DNA of 16,128 bases from Hyphomicrobiales bacterium (lineage in GTDB: Bacteria; Pseudomonadota; Alphaproteobacteria; Rhizobiales; Aestuariivirgaceae). Location of the stretch: contig JANXRO010000082.1 of the NCBI GenBank assembly GCA_025356765.1, positions 1 through 16,128 of the forward strand, in the 5' to 3' direction. The notes under the pieces were generated by a model, which was given only the letters and a program-made list of their open reading frames with translations, ran no database searches and was not told where the DNA came from. The translations under genes were made by a program, and so were the position numbers. Of the stretch, positions 1 to 8,400 are shown piece by piece. Within the stretch, counting starts at the first letter, position 1, and each line of letters starts with the position of its first letter.

Positions 1-536
1 TTTGGCAACTCAACGGGCATTTTTTGGTCGACCCGATTATCGCGATAGTGCAACGCAAGAGGAGCGCCAGCCAAGAGCGCAGCAGTTGCTGATTTCATAT
101 CGTCTGGATTGCCCAATTTGTAATCCAAGCTGGTTTCATCCAAACTTCCCCCAAAACGAATATCGCCTGCCGTTGTGATGGCAGCAAAACCATTTGTAGA
201 CGCAGCTATGCGCTTTGCCCAAACGTTGCCGCCACTGTGTCCACCAAGCAATGGCACCACAGCACTGCCGTCTTCGGCAACAGCAATCACTGGCATCTCG
301 CTACGTTTGTCAGAAAGACGTGTTCCAAGTGCTCGGATAAGAATTCCGCTCGCGCAAAGACCAATTAATACGCGCCGTTCAGCGAAGATAGACACCAGAT
401 GATCCGTTGCCTTGTCATAGTGAACATCACCTTCGGCAATAACTTTTGGAGAATGAATTTCACCATTGAACTCGTTCTTTAACTTTTGGGCCAACACCAT
501 AGCGGATTGACCGAGAACAAAAATCACAGGTTTCAT
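1..536 (-). CDS. cobJ: CbiG-type N-terminal domain, probable start of a CbiG-CobJ fusion (precorrin-3B C17-methyltransferase), 3' end outside window
   Basis: The reading frame starts at ATG 536-534 and stays open to the window edge, giving about 178 residues. The visible part matches the CbiG N-terminal/middle region: a hydrophobic start (MKPVIFVLG), then LIGLCASGILIRALG, PVIAVAEDGSAVVPLLGGHSGGN and AITTAGDIRFGG. CbiG opens the lactone ring of (cobalt-)precorrin-5A. In many alphaproteobacteria a CbiG-like segment is fused in front of CobJ, which makes precorrin-4 by ring contraction. Following directly after cobI fits that fusion, but no CobJ methylase sequence is visible here, so a free-standing CbiG is possible. 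The start overlaps the cobI stop as ATGA (533-536), which implies translational coupling. Confidence 0.72.
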   Translation of the reverse strand, partial: MKPVIFVLGQSAMVLAQKLKNEFNGEIHSPKVIAEGDVHYDKATDHLVSIFAERRVLIGLCASGILIRALGTRLSDKRSEMPVIAVAEDGSAVVPLLGGHSGGNVWAKRIAASTNGFAAITTAGDIRFGGSLDETSLDYKLGNPDDMKSATAALLAGAPLALHYRDNRVDQKMPVELP

Positions 537-1237
537 TTCGCCCTCACAATAATCGTGGTGAAATAGGGCAGGGTGTCGCCTTCAATACTATTCAATTCAC
601 GAATAATTTGATTGTCATGCGTGGCGTTTTCGATGGCTGTGGCTTTCAACTTCAGCTCATTCAAAATGGCTTTAACTTTTCCAAAATGGCGGCCAACCTT
701 GATGATGGCAGCACTTGTGCAATTGACAAGTTCGGCCCGCAAATGGGCTTCATCCATGGTGGCCGGCAAAACTTTCAACGCCTCATCGCGTGAGACCAGT
801 GGCTGACCTATGGCAGCTGCAGCAGCCGTAACAGAGGTCACGCCAGGTACCACAATGGTTTCGAACGTGCCCGCAAGACGTTCAAAAATATACATAAAAC
901 TACCATAGAAAAACGGATCGCCCTCACACAGCATGATAACATTTTTGCCGCGCGTCAGCTGTGCGGCAATTTCTTCTGCGCCTTGGTCATAAGCTTTTTG
1001 CGCGGGCTCTCGCTCTACACGCATGGGCATATCAATGGCAATTTCGGCAACGGCTTCAGGCAAAAAAGGCAAGGCAATATCACGTGCGGTTGAATCTTTT
1101 CCATTGGCGCAAAGATAGGCCACCACATCCGATGTTGAAATTAGACGCCAGGCTTTCACTGTCATCAATTCAGGATCGCCTGGCCCCACGCCCACGCCAT
1201 AAAGTTTGCCCATCACCATGGTTTTTGCACTCGCCAT
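533..1237 (-). CDS. cobI: precorrin-2 C20-methyltransferase
   Basis: This is a SAM-dependent class III (tetrapyrrole) methylase that methylates C20 of precorrin-2 to give precorrin-3A; the CbiL form acts on cobalt-factor II. The glycine-rich GVGPGDPEL motif lies at residues 16-24 and the CEGDPFFYG motif at about 104-112, as in CobI/CbiL. Length (226-234 aa) is normal. The start is uncertain. ATG 1237 gives the longest form and overlaps cobL by 25 nt. ATG 1213 (MGKLYG...) overlaps the cobL stop as TGATG and matches the usual family N-terminus, so the true protein may begin there. The gene is in the middle of the cbiX-cobH-cobL-cobI operon. Sequence alone does not say whether the metal-free or cobalt-loaded substrate is used. 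Confidence 0.93.
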   Translation of the reverse strand: MASAKTMVMGKLYGVGVGPGDPELMTVKAWRLISTSDVVAYLCANGKDSTARDIALPFLPEAVAEIAIDMPMRVEREPAQKAYDQGAEEIAAQLTRGKNVIMLCEGDPFFYGSFMYIFERLAGTFETIVVPGVTSVTAAAAAIGQPLVSRDEALKVLPATMDEAHLRAELVNCTSAAIIKVGRHFGKVKAILNELKLKATAIENATHDNQIIRELNSIEGDTLPYFTTIIVRAK

Positions 1238-2409
1238 TGTAGAACGCTCATCCGCGGTTTCATTGCCCGATACGGCCCTACGGGTGTGAGATTTGAGATT
1301 TCAATTTTCACCAAGTCACCGCCATATTTTTCCTGCAAATCATAAAGGTGCATTTCGCCTTCGATGGTGACAACATTGGCCACCAAGTGTCCGGCAGGTC
1401 GCAATTTTTCCCACGCCTTTTCGAACACGCCAGCGTTGCCAACGCCGCCGCCAATAAACACAGCATGTGGTGCTGGCTGATTGTCGAACGTATCGGGCGC
1501 TTTTCCCGCCACCACTTTTAGTCGCGGCGCGCCAAGCGCCTCCATGTTCTGAGCAATCATCGCCAAACGATCAGCGGAATGTTCAAAGGCAATGGCCTCG
1601 CACCCGCGCGTGCTACGCATCCACTCAATGGAAACCGAGCCACAGCCAGCACCAATATCCCACAACACGTGGTCAGGGGCAGGGGCCAAGGCGCTCAGAG
1701 TTGCGGCACGAACTTCTCGCTTGGTCAATTGGCCATCATGCACAAAGGCATCATCTGGCAAGCCAGCAAGCCGAGAATAAATCTTGGCATGAGGTGCCGC
1801 CACGCAATCAATGCACACGGTGTTGAGGGGCGAATAGTCTGTGGACGGATCAAAGATAGACACCCGTTCACTGTCTCCGCCTAAATTCTCAAGCACAGTC
1901 ACTTGGCTTTGACCAAAACCTCTATTGTTTAAGCGCAGCACAATTTCCGGAATGGTTGTTTGATCAGCTGTTAAGACAATAAGTTTTGCATTTGGCTGAA
2001 TGAAGCTTTCCAAGTTTGCCACAGGTCGGCCATGCAATGTCAACGTATCACAATCCGGCAAACTCCACCCCATGCGAGAGGCAGCGAGGGAAAAAGCCGA
2101 GATGTGTGGAATGATCGTCATTTCCTCGAAAGGAACAAACGTCATCACTTTGCGCGCCACGCCATAATTTAAAGGATCGCCCGTCGCGATGATCACCGTG
2201 TTGCGGCCAGCCATTGGCTTTATCTGCGCAACCACAGCAGCAAATGGTTGCGGCCATTCTTGATGTTCCGCTTTCAACTTGGGTAAAAACTTCAACACGC
2301 GGGTTGACCCCACAATCACCTCAGCAGCTTTCAAAGCTATGCGCGCGCGGTTGGAAAGCCCTTCCCAACCATCTTCGCCCATGCCCACAATAGTCAGCCA
2401 TTTTTTCAT
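1213..2409 (-). CDS. cobL: precorrin-6Y C5,15-methyltransferase (decarboxylating)
   Basis: This is a two-domain cytoplasmic enzyme of corrin ring synthesis, a fusion of CbiE and CbiT. It methylates C5 and C15 and decarboxylates the acetate side chain, giving precorrin-8. The N-terminal methylase domain (about residues 1-200) begins with IVGMGEDGWEGLS and carries IIATGDPLNYG. The C-terminal CbiT-like Rossmann methyltransferase (about 215-395) has SAM motif I, DIGAGCGSVSIEW, starting at D251, followed by an acidic residue (AFEHS) and VFIGGG. At 398 aa the length is normal for CobL. ATG 2409 overlaps the cobH stop as ATGA. The 3' end overlaps the start region of cobI. Confidence 0.95.
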   Translation of the reverse strand: MKKWLTIVGMGEDGWEGLSNRARIALKAAEVIVGSTRVLKFLPKLKAEHQEWPQPFAAVVAQIKPMAGRNTVIIATGDPLNYGVARKVMTFVPFEEMTIIPHISAFSLAASRMGWSLPDCDTLTLHGRPVANLESFIQPNAKLIVLTADQTTIPEIVLRLNNRGFGQSQVTVLENLGGDSERVSIFDPSTDYSPLNTVCIDCVAAPHAKIYSRLAGLPDDAFVHDGQLTKREVRAATLSALAPAPDHVLWDIGAGCGSVSIEWMRSTRGCEAIAFEHSADRLAMIAQNMEALGAPRLKVVAGKAPDTFDNQPAPHAVFIGGGVGNAGVFEKAWEKLRPAGHLVANVVTIEGEMHLYDLQEKYGGDLVKIEISNLTPVGPYRAMKPRMSVLQWRVQKPW

Positions 2410-3029
2410 TGCATATCACTCGTTAATGCGTTGATGACGGATGATGCCATCGCACTTCCACCCTTACGGCCTTTGATTGTGGCATAGGCAAGCCCACGGC
2501 TGTTGGCCACAAGTTCGGCCTTGCTTTCGGCAGCGCCCACAAAGCCAACCGGCATGCCTACAATGCAGGCAGGTTTATCAGCGCCCGCATCAATCATCTC
2601 CAAAAGTGCAAAAAGTGCTGTGGGTGCGTTGCCGATCACCACAATGGCGCCCTTGAGATTGTCTTTCCACAATGTTGTGGCAGCAGCTGTGCGGGTGATG
2701 GATTGGGCAACGCCAATTTCGCGCGCGCGCATATCGTTCAGTGTACAGATGATTTCAATACCAATAGGCAATTGCCGAGCAATAATACCATGACGCACCA
2801 TCTCAACATCCACAAATATGGCGCGCTTGTTGGCCAGTGCCTGTTGGGCACAAGCCACAAAATTATCAGTAATCATTAAATCAGCAACAATCTCAGGCAT
2901 GCCGCAGGAATGAATAATGCGAACAGCAATATTCTGAGCATCCTTCGGCAAAGAGGTAAGATTAGCCTCTTCACGGATGATGGCGAATGACCGCGCATAA
3001 ATGGCCGCTGGGTCTTTCAGATAGTTCAC
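2406..3029 (-). CDS. cobH: precorrin-8X methylmutase
   Basis: CobH/CbiC moves the methyl group from C11 to C12 of precorrin-8, giving hydrogenobyrinic acid (or the cobalt form). The 207-aa protein shows the family features in order: DPAAIYARSFAIIREEA at the start, VRIIHSCGMPEI with the presumed catalytic His40, the GNAPTALFALLE segment, and GMPVGFVGAAESKAEL near the C-terminus. It begins with GTG (3029-3027), not ATG. That start overlaps the cbiX stop as GTGA and gives an N-terminus in register with the family. It is the second gene of the operon, between cbiX and cobL, and is probably translated by coupling because no strong separate Shine-Dalgarno is visible. Confidence 0.95.
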   Translation of the reverse strand: MNYLKDPAAIYARSFAIIREEANLTSLPKDAQNIAVRIIHSCGMPEIVADLMITDNFVACAQQALANKRAIFVDVEMVRHGIIARQLPIGIEIICTLNDMRAREIGVAQSITRTAAATTLWKDNLKGAIVVIGNAPTALFALLEMIDAGADKPACIVGMPVGFVGAAESKAELVANSRGLAYATIKGRKGGSAMASSVINALTSDMQ

Positions 3030-4093
3030 TTTTTTTCCATGCTCTTTGGCCCCATAGGGTGGCTGGCGTGGGGATAAATCGCGTGGGTGTGGCCATCTTC
3101 ATGGGAATGCGTGTGGCCATCGCCATGGTCGTGGCTATGTGGTTTTGAAACCAGTTTGAACGGCCCATCTTGGCAAAGCCCAGTGCAATTTCCTTGCGCA
3201 TCGCACTTCAAGCATTCTTTGGCGCTCATGCCTTCGACGTGATGGTGGTGGCTTTCTTGAACGGCACCCACTTCCGCTTCAAAGCCCAAAACCGCCGTGC
3301 GATATTTGCACATTTGGCAATTCATGGCGATGTCGCCAGTGATGATCTGTTCTATGCGCTCCACAAAAGTTTCAACCACAGCCGGGTGGTCATTCAAATA
3401 GGGCGCTTTGAGAAATTCAACATTCGGGTGTTTTGCCGCCACGGCATCTGTTCCCATATAAATGCGTTGCACTAAAACACCAGTGAACAGGAAATATGGA
3501 AACACAATGATGCGTTTAAAACCAAGCTTGGTTACATGCTCCAGCGCAGGTTCCACCAGCGGGAATGTTACACCCGAATAGGCCACTTCACCCCAACCAA
3601 AACCAAAGCCTTCCCACAAAATGCGCATCACTTTGGCAACGTTGGAATTGGCATCGGGATCAGAAGCGCCACGGCCAACCACCAGCAGCAGCGTGTCATG
3701 CTTTTCAACATGTGTTGGTGCTGCATCAATGGCTTCTTGAATGCGATCCCCCGCAGCACGCATCATTTTTGGGTCTATGCCCAGTTCTTTGCCATAATCA
3801 ATGCGCATATTGTTTTGCGCGGCGTAGGCATTGAGAACCGATGGAATATCATTTTTAGCGTGGCCAGCGGCAAACAACATGCCAGGCACAGCAAGAACGC
3901 GGGTGACGCCCTTTTCTTTGAGAATATCGAGGCCAGTGCGAATAATCGGCGTGGCGAATTCAAGATAACCAAATTCAACGGGATATTGTGGCAGGCGCTT
4001 TTTGAGATGTTCCGAAAGATTTGCAAATTCCGTTACGGCCTTGCGGTTGCGGCTGCCGTGGCCGCAAAGCATCACGCCTAATTTTTCAGTCAT
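3026..4093 (-). CDS. cbiX: sirohydrochlorin cobaltochelatase CbiX, long form with Cys motif and His-rich tail
   Basis: CbiX inserts Co2+ into sirohydrochlorin, the first committed step of the early-cobalt B12 route. The frame is open back to 4279, but ATG 4093 is chosen because it gives the family N-terminus (MTEKLGVMLCGHGSRN), has GGAAGG 8 nt upstream, and follows a promoter lying inside the longer frame. The protein is 355 aa. The first chelatase half has His12 (GHGSR) and His78 (AAGHAKNDIP), the likely metal ligands. The second half has VGRGASDPDAN (about 139-149) with Arg where His would be, as expected for a structural repeat. The tail holds MNCQMC (257-262, the MxCxxC motif known to bind an Fe-S centre in B. 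megaterium CbiX), HHHH (282-285), Cys294/297/303/307 and ten His between 319 and 345. It is first gene of the operon. Confidence 0.93.
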   Translation of the reverse strand: MTEKLGVMLCGHGSRNRKAVTEFANLSEHLKKRLPQYPVEFGYLEFATPIIRTGLDILKEKGVTRVLAVPGMLFAAGHAKNDIPSVLNAYAAQNNMRIDYGKELGIDPKMMRAAGDRIQEAIDAAPTHVEKHDTLLLVVGRGASDPDANSNVAKVMRILWEGFGFGWGEVAYSGVTFPLVEPALEHVTKLGFKRIIVFPYFLFTGVLVQRIYMGTDAVAAKHPNVEFLKAPYLNDHPAVVETFVERIEQIITGDIAMNCQMCKYRTAVLGFEAEVGAVQESHHHHVEGMSAKECLKCDAQGNCTGLCQDGPFKLVSKPHSHDHGDGHTHSHEDGHTHAIYPHASHPMGPKSMEKK

Positions 4094-4218
4094 CGCAAAA
4101 GCCTTCCAAAGTTGCAGCGCCGGGAAATACCGGTTGGAAGGCAGCTCCGTCTTGGCCCCCAATTGGGTCAGCCGCACCGGAATGGCTTTCAGTCCCTTAA
4201 AAGGGAACGCTGCTAAAG
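4094..4218 (-). promoter_or_regulatory. structured 5' leader of cbiX, possible divergent or minimal cobalamin riboswitch
   Basis: This is the untranslated leader between the predicted start of transcription and the cbiX ATG. Elements seen: GCAGCG (4208-4213) complementary to CGCTGC (4114-4119); a TCCCTT/AAGGGA hairpin (4193-4206); an arm containing GGTGCGG, then GACCC-AATT-GGGG-GCC-AA (4154-4173) followed by CTGCC; and a CCGG-TATTTC-CCGG hairpin (4120-4133). The arm aligns closely with the P4-P5 region of the canonical riboswitch at 11015-11212 (GGTGAGG...GACCC-AAAA-GGGGCCAA...CTGCC). The CCGCAACTGT segment and the B12 box are absent. GCCTTCCAA (plus 4134-4142) pairs with TTGGAAGGC (plus 4101-4109), enclosing the cbiX Shine-Dalgarno. 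Identity as a cobalamin sensor is inference. Confidence 0.5.
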
Positions 4219-4223
4219 CGGTT

Positions 4224-4252
4224 GTCCTAGGCTTTCGCACGGCAATGGTCAA
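4224..4252 (-). promoter_or_regulatory. predicted sigma70-type promoter of the cbiX-cobH-cobL-cobI operon
   Basis: On the minus strand a TTGACC -35 element (4247-4252) is followed after 17 nt by TAGGAC (4224-4229). The CTTGAC-type -35 is typical of alphaproteobacterial housekeeping promoters. The -10 is weak (3 of 6 matches), which is common in these bacteria. Transcription would start near 4217-4218. The promoter lies inside the longest open frame of cbiX, which supports using the ATG at 4093. Confidence 0.5.
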
Positions 4253-4305
4253 GGAATCCAGCGGCACTGGCTTGCGCATTTGCGGCTATCTGTTAAGTTT
4301 CTGAG

Positions 4306-4800
4306 ATGAGATTTTTGATCGCATTTATCATTATTGCCGCCACTGCGCATGCCGCAGATTGGCAGAAATATTCGAATGATCGCTTTGGTGTTTCCATTGA
4401 AGTGCCGCCAGATTTCAAACAACTAGGCGACGCACCAGACAACAATGATGGCCTAATCTTCGCATCTGCTGATGGCAAAACCGTTCTGCGTGTTTGGGGC
4501 AATAATATCGTGGCAGACAGTTTCAAAGATGAGTTGCGCGGTAATTTCGAAAGTGACCAAACCGATGGTTGGGTTGTTTCATATGGCGCAGGCAACAAAC
4601 AAAAAACAATGACTTGGGCCGTCTATTCGGGAACCAAGGGAGATACGATCATGTATGAAAAATCAATCGCCGCCTGTAAAGGAACCCAATCGCTCCATTT
4701 CCGCATTGAATATCCCGCGGTGCAGAAGAAAGCTTATGATGCGGTTGTTACTCACATCAGTAGATCATTGAAGTCTGGCCCAGCCAAAGATTGCAGCTAG
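4306..4800 (+). CDS. small exported protein of unknown function
   Basis: I do not recognise this 164-aa protein. It has a clear Sec signal peptide (MRFLIAFIIIAATAHA, cleavage about residue 16-17), so it should be periplasmic or secreted. The mature part begins ADWQKYSNDRFGVSIEVPPDF, a layout seen in small exported proteins with a PsbP/Mog1-like or DUF1795-like fold, but that likeness is weak. It has only two mature cysteines (Cys124 and Cys163), which could form a disulfide. It has no lipobox, no transmembrane segment beyond the signal, and no metal-binding cluster. The gene is divergent from the cbiX operon (the short gap 4280-4305 plus the cbiX promoter region is shared) and convergent with cobO, 37 nt apart. 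A role in B12 metabolism is possible only by position. Confidence 0.75.
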   Translation: MRFLIAFIIIAATAHAADWQKYSNDRFGVSIEVPPDFKQLGDAPDNNDGLIFASADGKTVLRVWGNNIVADSFKDELRGNFESDQTDGWVVSYGAGNKQKTMTWAVYSGTKGDTIMYEKSIAACKGTQSLHFRIEYPAVQKKAYDAVVTHISRSLKSGPAKDCS

Positions 4801-4837
4801 TGTTATTTTATCAGCCAAAAGTAGGGTCGCCGAAAGT

Positions 4838-5440
4838 TTAAAACTCAATACCTGCCTGCGCCTTAACCCCTGACCTAAACGGATGTTTAATCTGTTCCAT
4901 CTCTGTCACCAAGTCTGCAAGTTCAATCACTTCATCACGCGCGTTGCGCCCTGTGATGATGATGTGTTTATCCATGGGGCGTGCCTTTAGAACCTCTAAC
5001 ACTTCCTCAAGCGGCAGATAATCATAACGCAGCACAATGTTGAGTTCGTCCAGCATCACCAATCGATAGCTCTGATCGGCGATCATGCGTTTGGCTTCTT
5101 CCCAGCCGGCTCTGGCGTGGGCGATGTCGCGGTCTCTGTCTTGAGTTTCCCATGTGAACCCTTCGCCCATGGCTTTGATTGTGACGAGGTCTGGAAATTT
5201 TTCAAGCACAGTCCGCTCGCCCGTGCCCCAAGCGCCTTTGACAAACTGGATGATGCCGCTGCGCATGCCGTGCCCCACATGGCGAAACACCATGCCGAAG
5301 GCGGCGGTGGATTTGCCCTTGCCTTTGCCCGTGTGAACAATCAACAGGCCACGTTCAATGGTTTTGCCCGCCATGATTTTGTCACGGGCGGCTTTTTTCT
5401 TGGCCATCTTTTCATTGTGGCGGGTTGAGTCTTCGGTCAT
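4838..5440 (-). CDS. cobO: cob(I)yrinic acid a,c-diamide adenosyltransferase
   Basis: CobO (BtuR/CobA family) transfers the adenosyl group of ATP to the cobalt of reduced corrinoids, after metal insertion in the late-cobalt pathway. The 200-aa protein has the P-loop TGKGKGKSTAAFG (GKGKGKST at 38-45), the conserved FVKGAWGTGE and MGEGFTWETQD segments, VMLDELN, and the diagnostic C-terminus ending HPFRSGVKAQAGIEF. A basic N-terminal stretch (about residues 8-25) is usual for the family. ATG 5440 overlaps the cobN stop as ATGA. This is the last gene of the riboswitch-led operon. The region after it (4801-4837) shows no clear hairpin terminator. Confidence 0.96.
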   Translation of the reverse strand: MTEDSTRHNEKMAKKKAARDKIMAGKTIERGLLIVHTGKGKGKSTAAFGMVFRHVGHGMRSGIIQFVKGAWGTGERTVLEKFPDLVTIKAMGEGFTWETQDRDRDIAHARAGWEEAKRMIADQSYRLVMLDELNIVLRYDYLPLEEVLEVLKARPMDKHIIITGRNARDEVIELADLVTEMEQIKHPFRSGVKAQAGIEF

Positions 5441-8400
5441 TTTTGCAAATCCTTCAGAACATCATAGGCTGAATTTAAACGCGGTTGCCACAAATTGCGC
5501 GCAATGGCTTCTTCAAACCGCGCGGCAATTTCTTTCAACGCGGCAGGGTTGTTCTGGGCAATGAAGTTGCGGGTTTCAATGTCAGAAACGTAAGCATCAA
5601 ACGCCAAATCAAAATGGTGAGTTTTAACTGCCCCCGTTGTTGCGGCAAAGGCGAACATATAGTCGACCGTTGCAGCAATCTCGAACGCGCCTTTATAGCC
5701 GTGGCGTTTTACACCATTGATCCACTTGGGATTCACTACGCGGCTGCGCATCACGCGAGAAATTTCTTCTTCCAGGGTGCGGACAACGGGACGCTCTGGC
5801 CGCGAATGATCATTGTGATAGACTTTCGGTTTCTGGCCAGATTGGGTTTCAACAGCAGCACTCATGCCGCCTTCGAATTGATAGTAATCATCTGAGTCCA
5901 AGAGATCATGTTCACGATTGTCTTGGTTGTGGATCACGGCTTCAATACCAGCCAATCGCCGCTTGAACGTGGTTTCATCGTTAACACCTTCAACTTTTGC
6001 GCCATAAGCATAAGCGCCCCACATCACATAAGCGGCGGCCAGATCGGCTTTGCTGTCCCAAATTTTTTCATCGATAAGCGCTTGCAAGCCTGCGCCATAA
6101 GCGCCGGGCTTTGCGCCGAAAATGCGGTGGGTGTTGCGATAGGCAACAAGCGGGTTGTCCTCCTCAGGCTCATCAAGGGCAGCGACGGCGCGAAACGCTT
6201 TGTCCAGCAATTCAATTTGTGCTGGAAATGCATCACGAAAAAAGCCGGATATACGTAAAGTCACATCAACACGCGGGCGGCCAAGCTTTGCCAGCGGGAT
6301 GATTTCATAACCGGTCACACGCCAGCTGGAATTGTCCCAAACAGGTTTTGCGCCAACCAAGGCCAAGGCTTGGGCAATGTCATCACCACCGGTGCGCATG
6401 TTGGCGGTTCCCCAAGCCGATAAGCCAACAGTTTTAAGATGTTGGCCATGGTCTTGAAAATGGCGCTTTAACAATTCATCGGCAGATTTTTGCCCTAGAG
6501 TCCAAGCGGTTGGCGTGGGCACAGCGCGATTATCAACCGAATAGAAATTCTTGCCCGTGGGTAAAACATCCAATCGCCCGCGCGTGGGCGCGCCTGATGG
6601 GCCAGCTTTGACGCGTTGCCCTGCAAGGCCTTTGAGAAGCGATGCGAGCTCATTCGGGCCGCAAGCGACGAGGGAGGGGCGGATGGTTGATGCAACAGTG
6701 TCGAGAATTTTTTCTAATTCTTCATTGACGTGTTGAGTTCGTGGGTATGACGACAAAAGTGCCGAGGCGTAAATCTCCAGACGTTCAACCGTATCACCAT
6801 TACTGCGCCAAGGTGTATCAATCAGTTTCAGTAGTTTCGCAGGTCTTGTACCATGCCAAGGCTCTGAGAATTTGCAGGTGAGGGGATCAAAGGGCGCAAA
6901 CCCAAAATCATCAGATATGGCGCGGATCAAAGAGGCATCACCCCCTTCGCCCAGCCCACGCGGCACCCGCGTTAGGGCCACCAACAAATCTGTTTCCTGT
7001 TGCCCCGTGGGTGAAATTCCTAAAATATGCAAACCATCGCGGATTTGTGCTTCTTTCAAATCACACAAAAAGCCATCAAGTTTTTGCAAGTCACTATCAT
7101 TGGTGCCTTCAAGGCCTGCATCTTTGTCGAACCTGGTTGAAGACGTAAGTTCAAATATTTGTGCCCGCAACGTGGCCACGCGACGTTGGTCGAGGCCTGA
7201 TGCCAAATAATATTCATCAACCAACGCTTCCAAATCCTTCATCGGGCCATAAGATTCTGCGCGTGTCAGCGGCGGAGTGAGGTGGTCGATGATCACTGCA
7301 GACGTGCGCCGCTTGGCTTGCGTGCCTTCACCGGGGTCGTTGACAATGAATGGATAAAGCTGCGGCGTTGGGCCTAGCGTTATTTCTGGATAGCAGGTTT
7401 CTGAAAGTGCCAAGGCCTTGCCCGGCAGCCATTCTAAATTACCGTGCTTGCCATTGTGGATAATCGCATAGGTTTTGAAGTGGTGACGCAACCAAAAATA
7501 AAACGCTAGATAGCCATGCGGCGGCACAAGGGCAGGGTCGTGATAGGTGGATTTGGGGTCGATGCCATAACCACGCGCCGGCTGAATGGCCACAGCCATG
7601 TTGCCGTAAAGATTGATCGCCAGTTGAAACGCCCCATCGCGAAAACTTGGATCAGTTTGCGCATTGCCCCATTGGGAATTGATCTGCGCACGGACTGTTT
7701 CTGGCAGCGCAGAAAAATGTTCTAGGTATTCATCCAAGTTTAGAGCGGCGCCAGACCGTTTAGAATTGCGCGTTGCCTGCAAAGAGGAAATCAGCGCATT
7801 TCCGTTGTAGGGAATTGCGCCAACGTCATAACCTTCCCGCCCCAGCGTTTTTAAAATCTCAATCGTGCTGGCGGGCGTGTCATAACCCACGCCATTGGCA
7901 ATGCGCCCATCCTTGTCAGGGTAATTTGCAAGAACAATTGCAATATGCTTTTGGGCGTTGGCCGTGTTGCGTAGCGCCGCCCAGTTCTTTGCCAAATCCG
8001 CAACATAGGCAACACGATCAGGCACAGGCTTATAATTCACAATGCGGCACTGGGTTTTTTCATGCCATAAATAATCAGACTTAAAAGAAATGGCGCGGGT
8101 ATAAATGCGCCCATCAAGTTCAGGCAACACAACAGACATCGCCAAATCGGTAGTTTTCAAGCCACGTGAATACACTTGCCAATCTTCAAAGGTGTTGCCA
8201 GCAAGTGTGACTTGCAACACTGGGCAATCAAACGTGGCCAGCGTATCTTGCGCTTCATCACCCACAGCAAAACTTGTGGCATTGATTATAACGGATGGTG
8301 ATTGAAGATTTTCGCGAATGAACGCGGCGGAAAACTTATCCTTCAAACTTGAAACATAAATTGCCGTGCAACTGCCCAACGCTTCAATCAACCCATCAAT

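Noticed and set aside
3170..4081. Plus-strand open frames opposite cbiX
   Set aside because: They are antisense to a clearly conserved gene, with His/Phe-rich, low-information translations and no similarity I recognise.
4094..4218. NiCo (czcD-type) riboswitch
   Set aside because: The arrangement of arms and the shared P4-P5-like sequence fit the cobalamin family better; I see no four-way junction of the NiCo type.
4094..4279. In-frame N-terminal extension of CbiX (62 residues)
   Set aside because: It contains a promoter-like pair and a folded leader, and the family N-terminus and a Shine-Dalgarno both point to ATG 4093. It has no recognisable domain.
4801..4837. Bidirectional terminator between the exported-protein gene and cobO
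   Set aside because: Only a short AT-rich dyad (AGTTTTAAACT) is seen, with no GC stem and T-tract.
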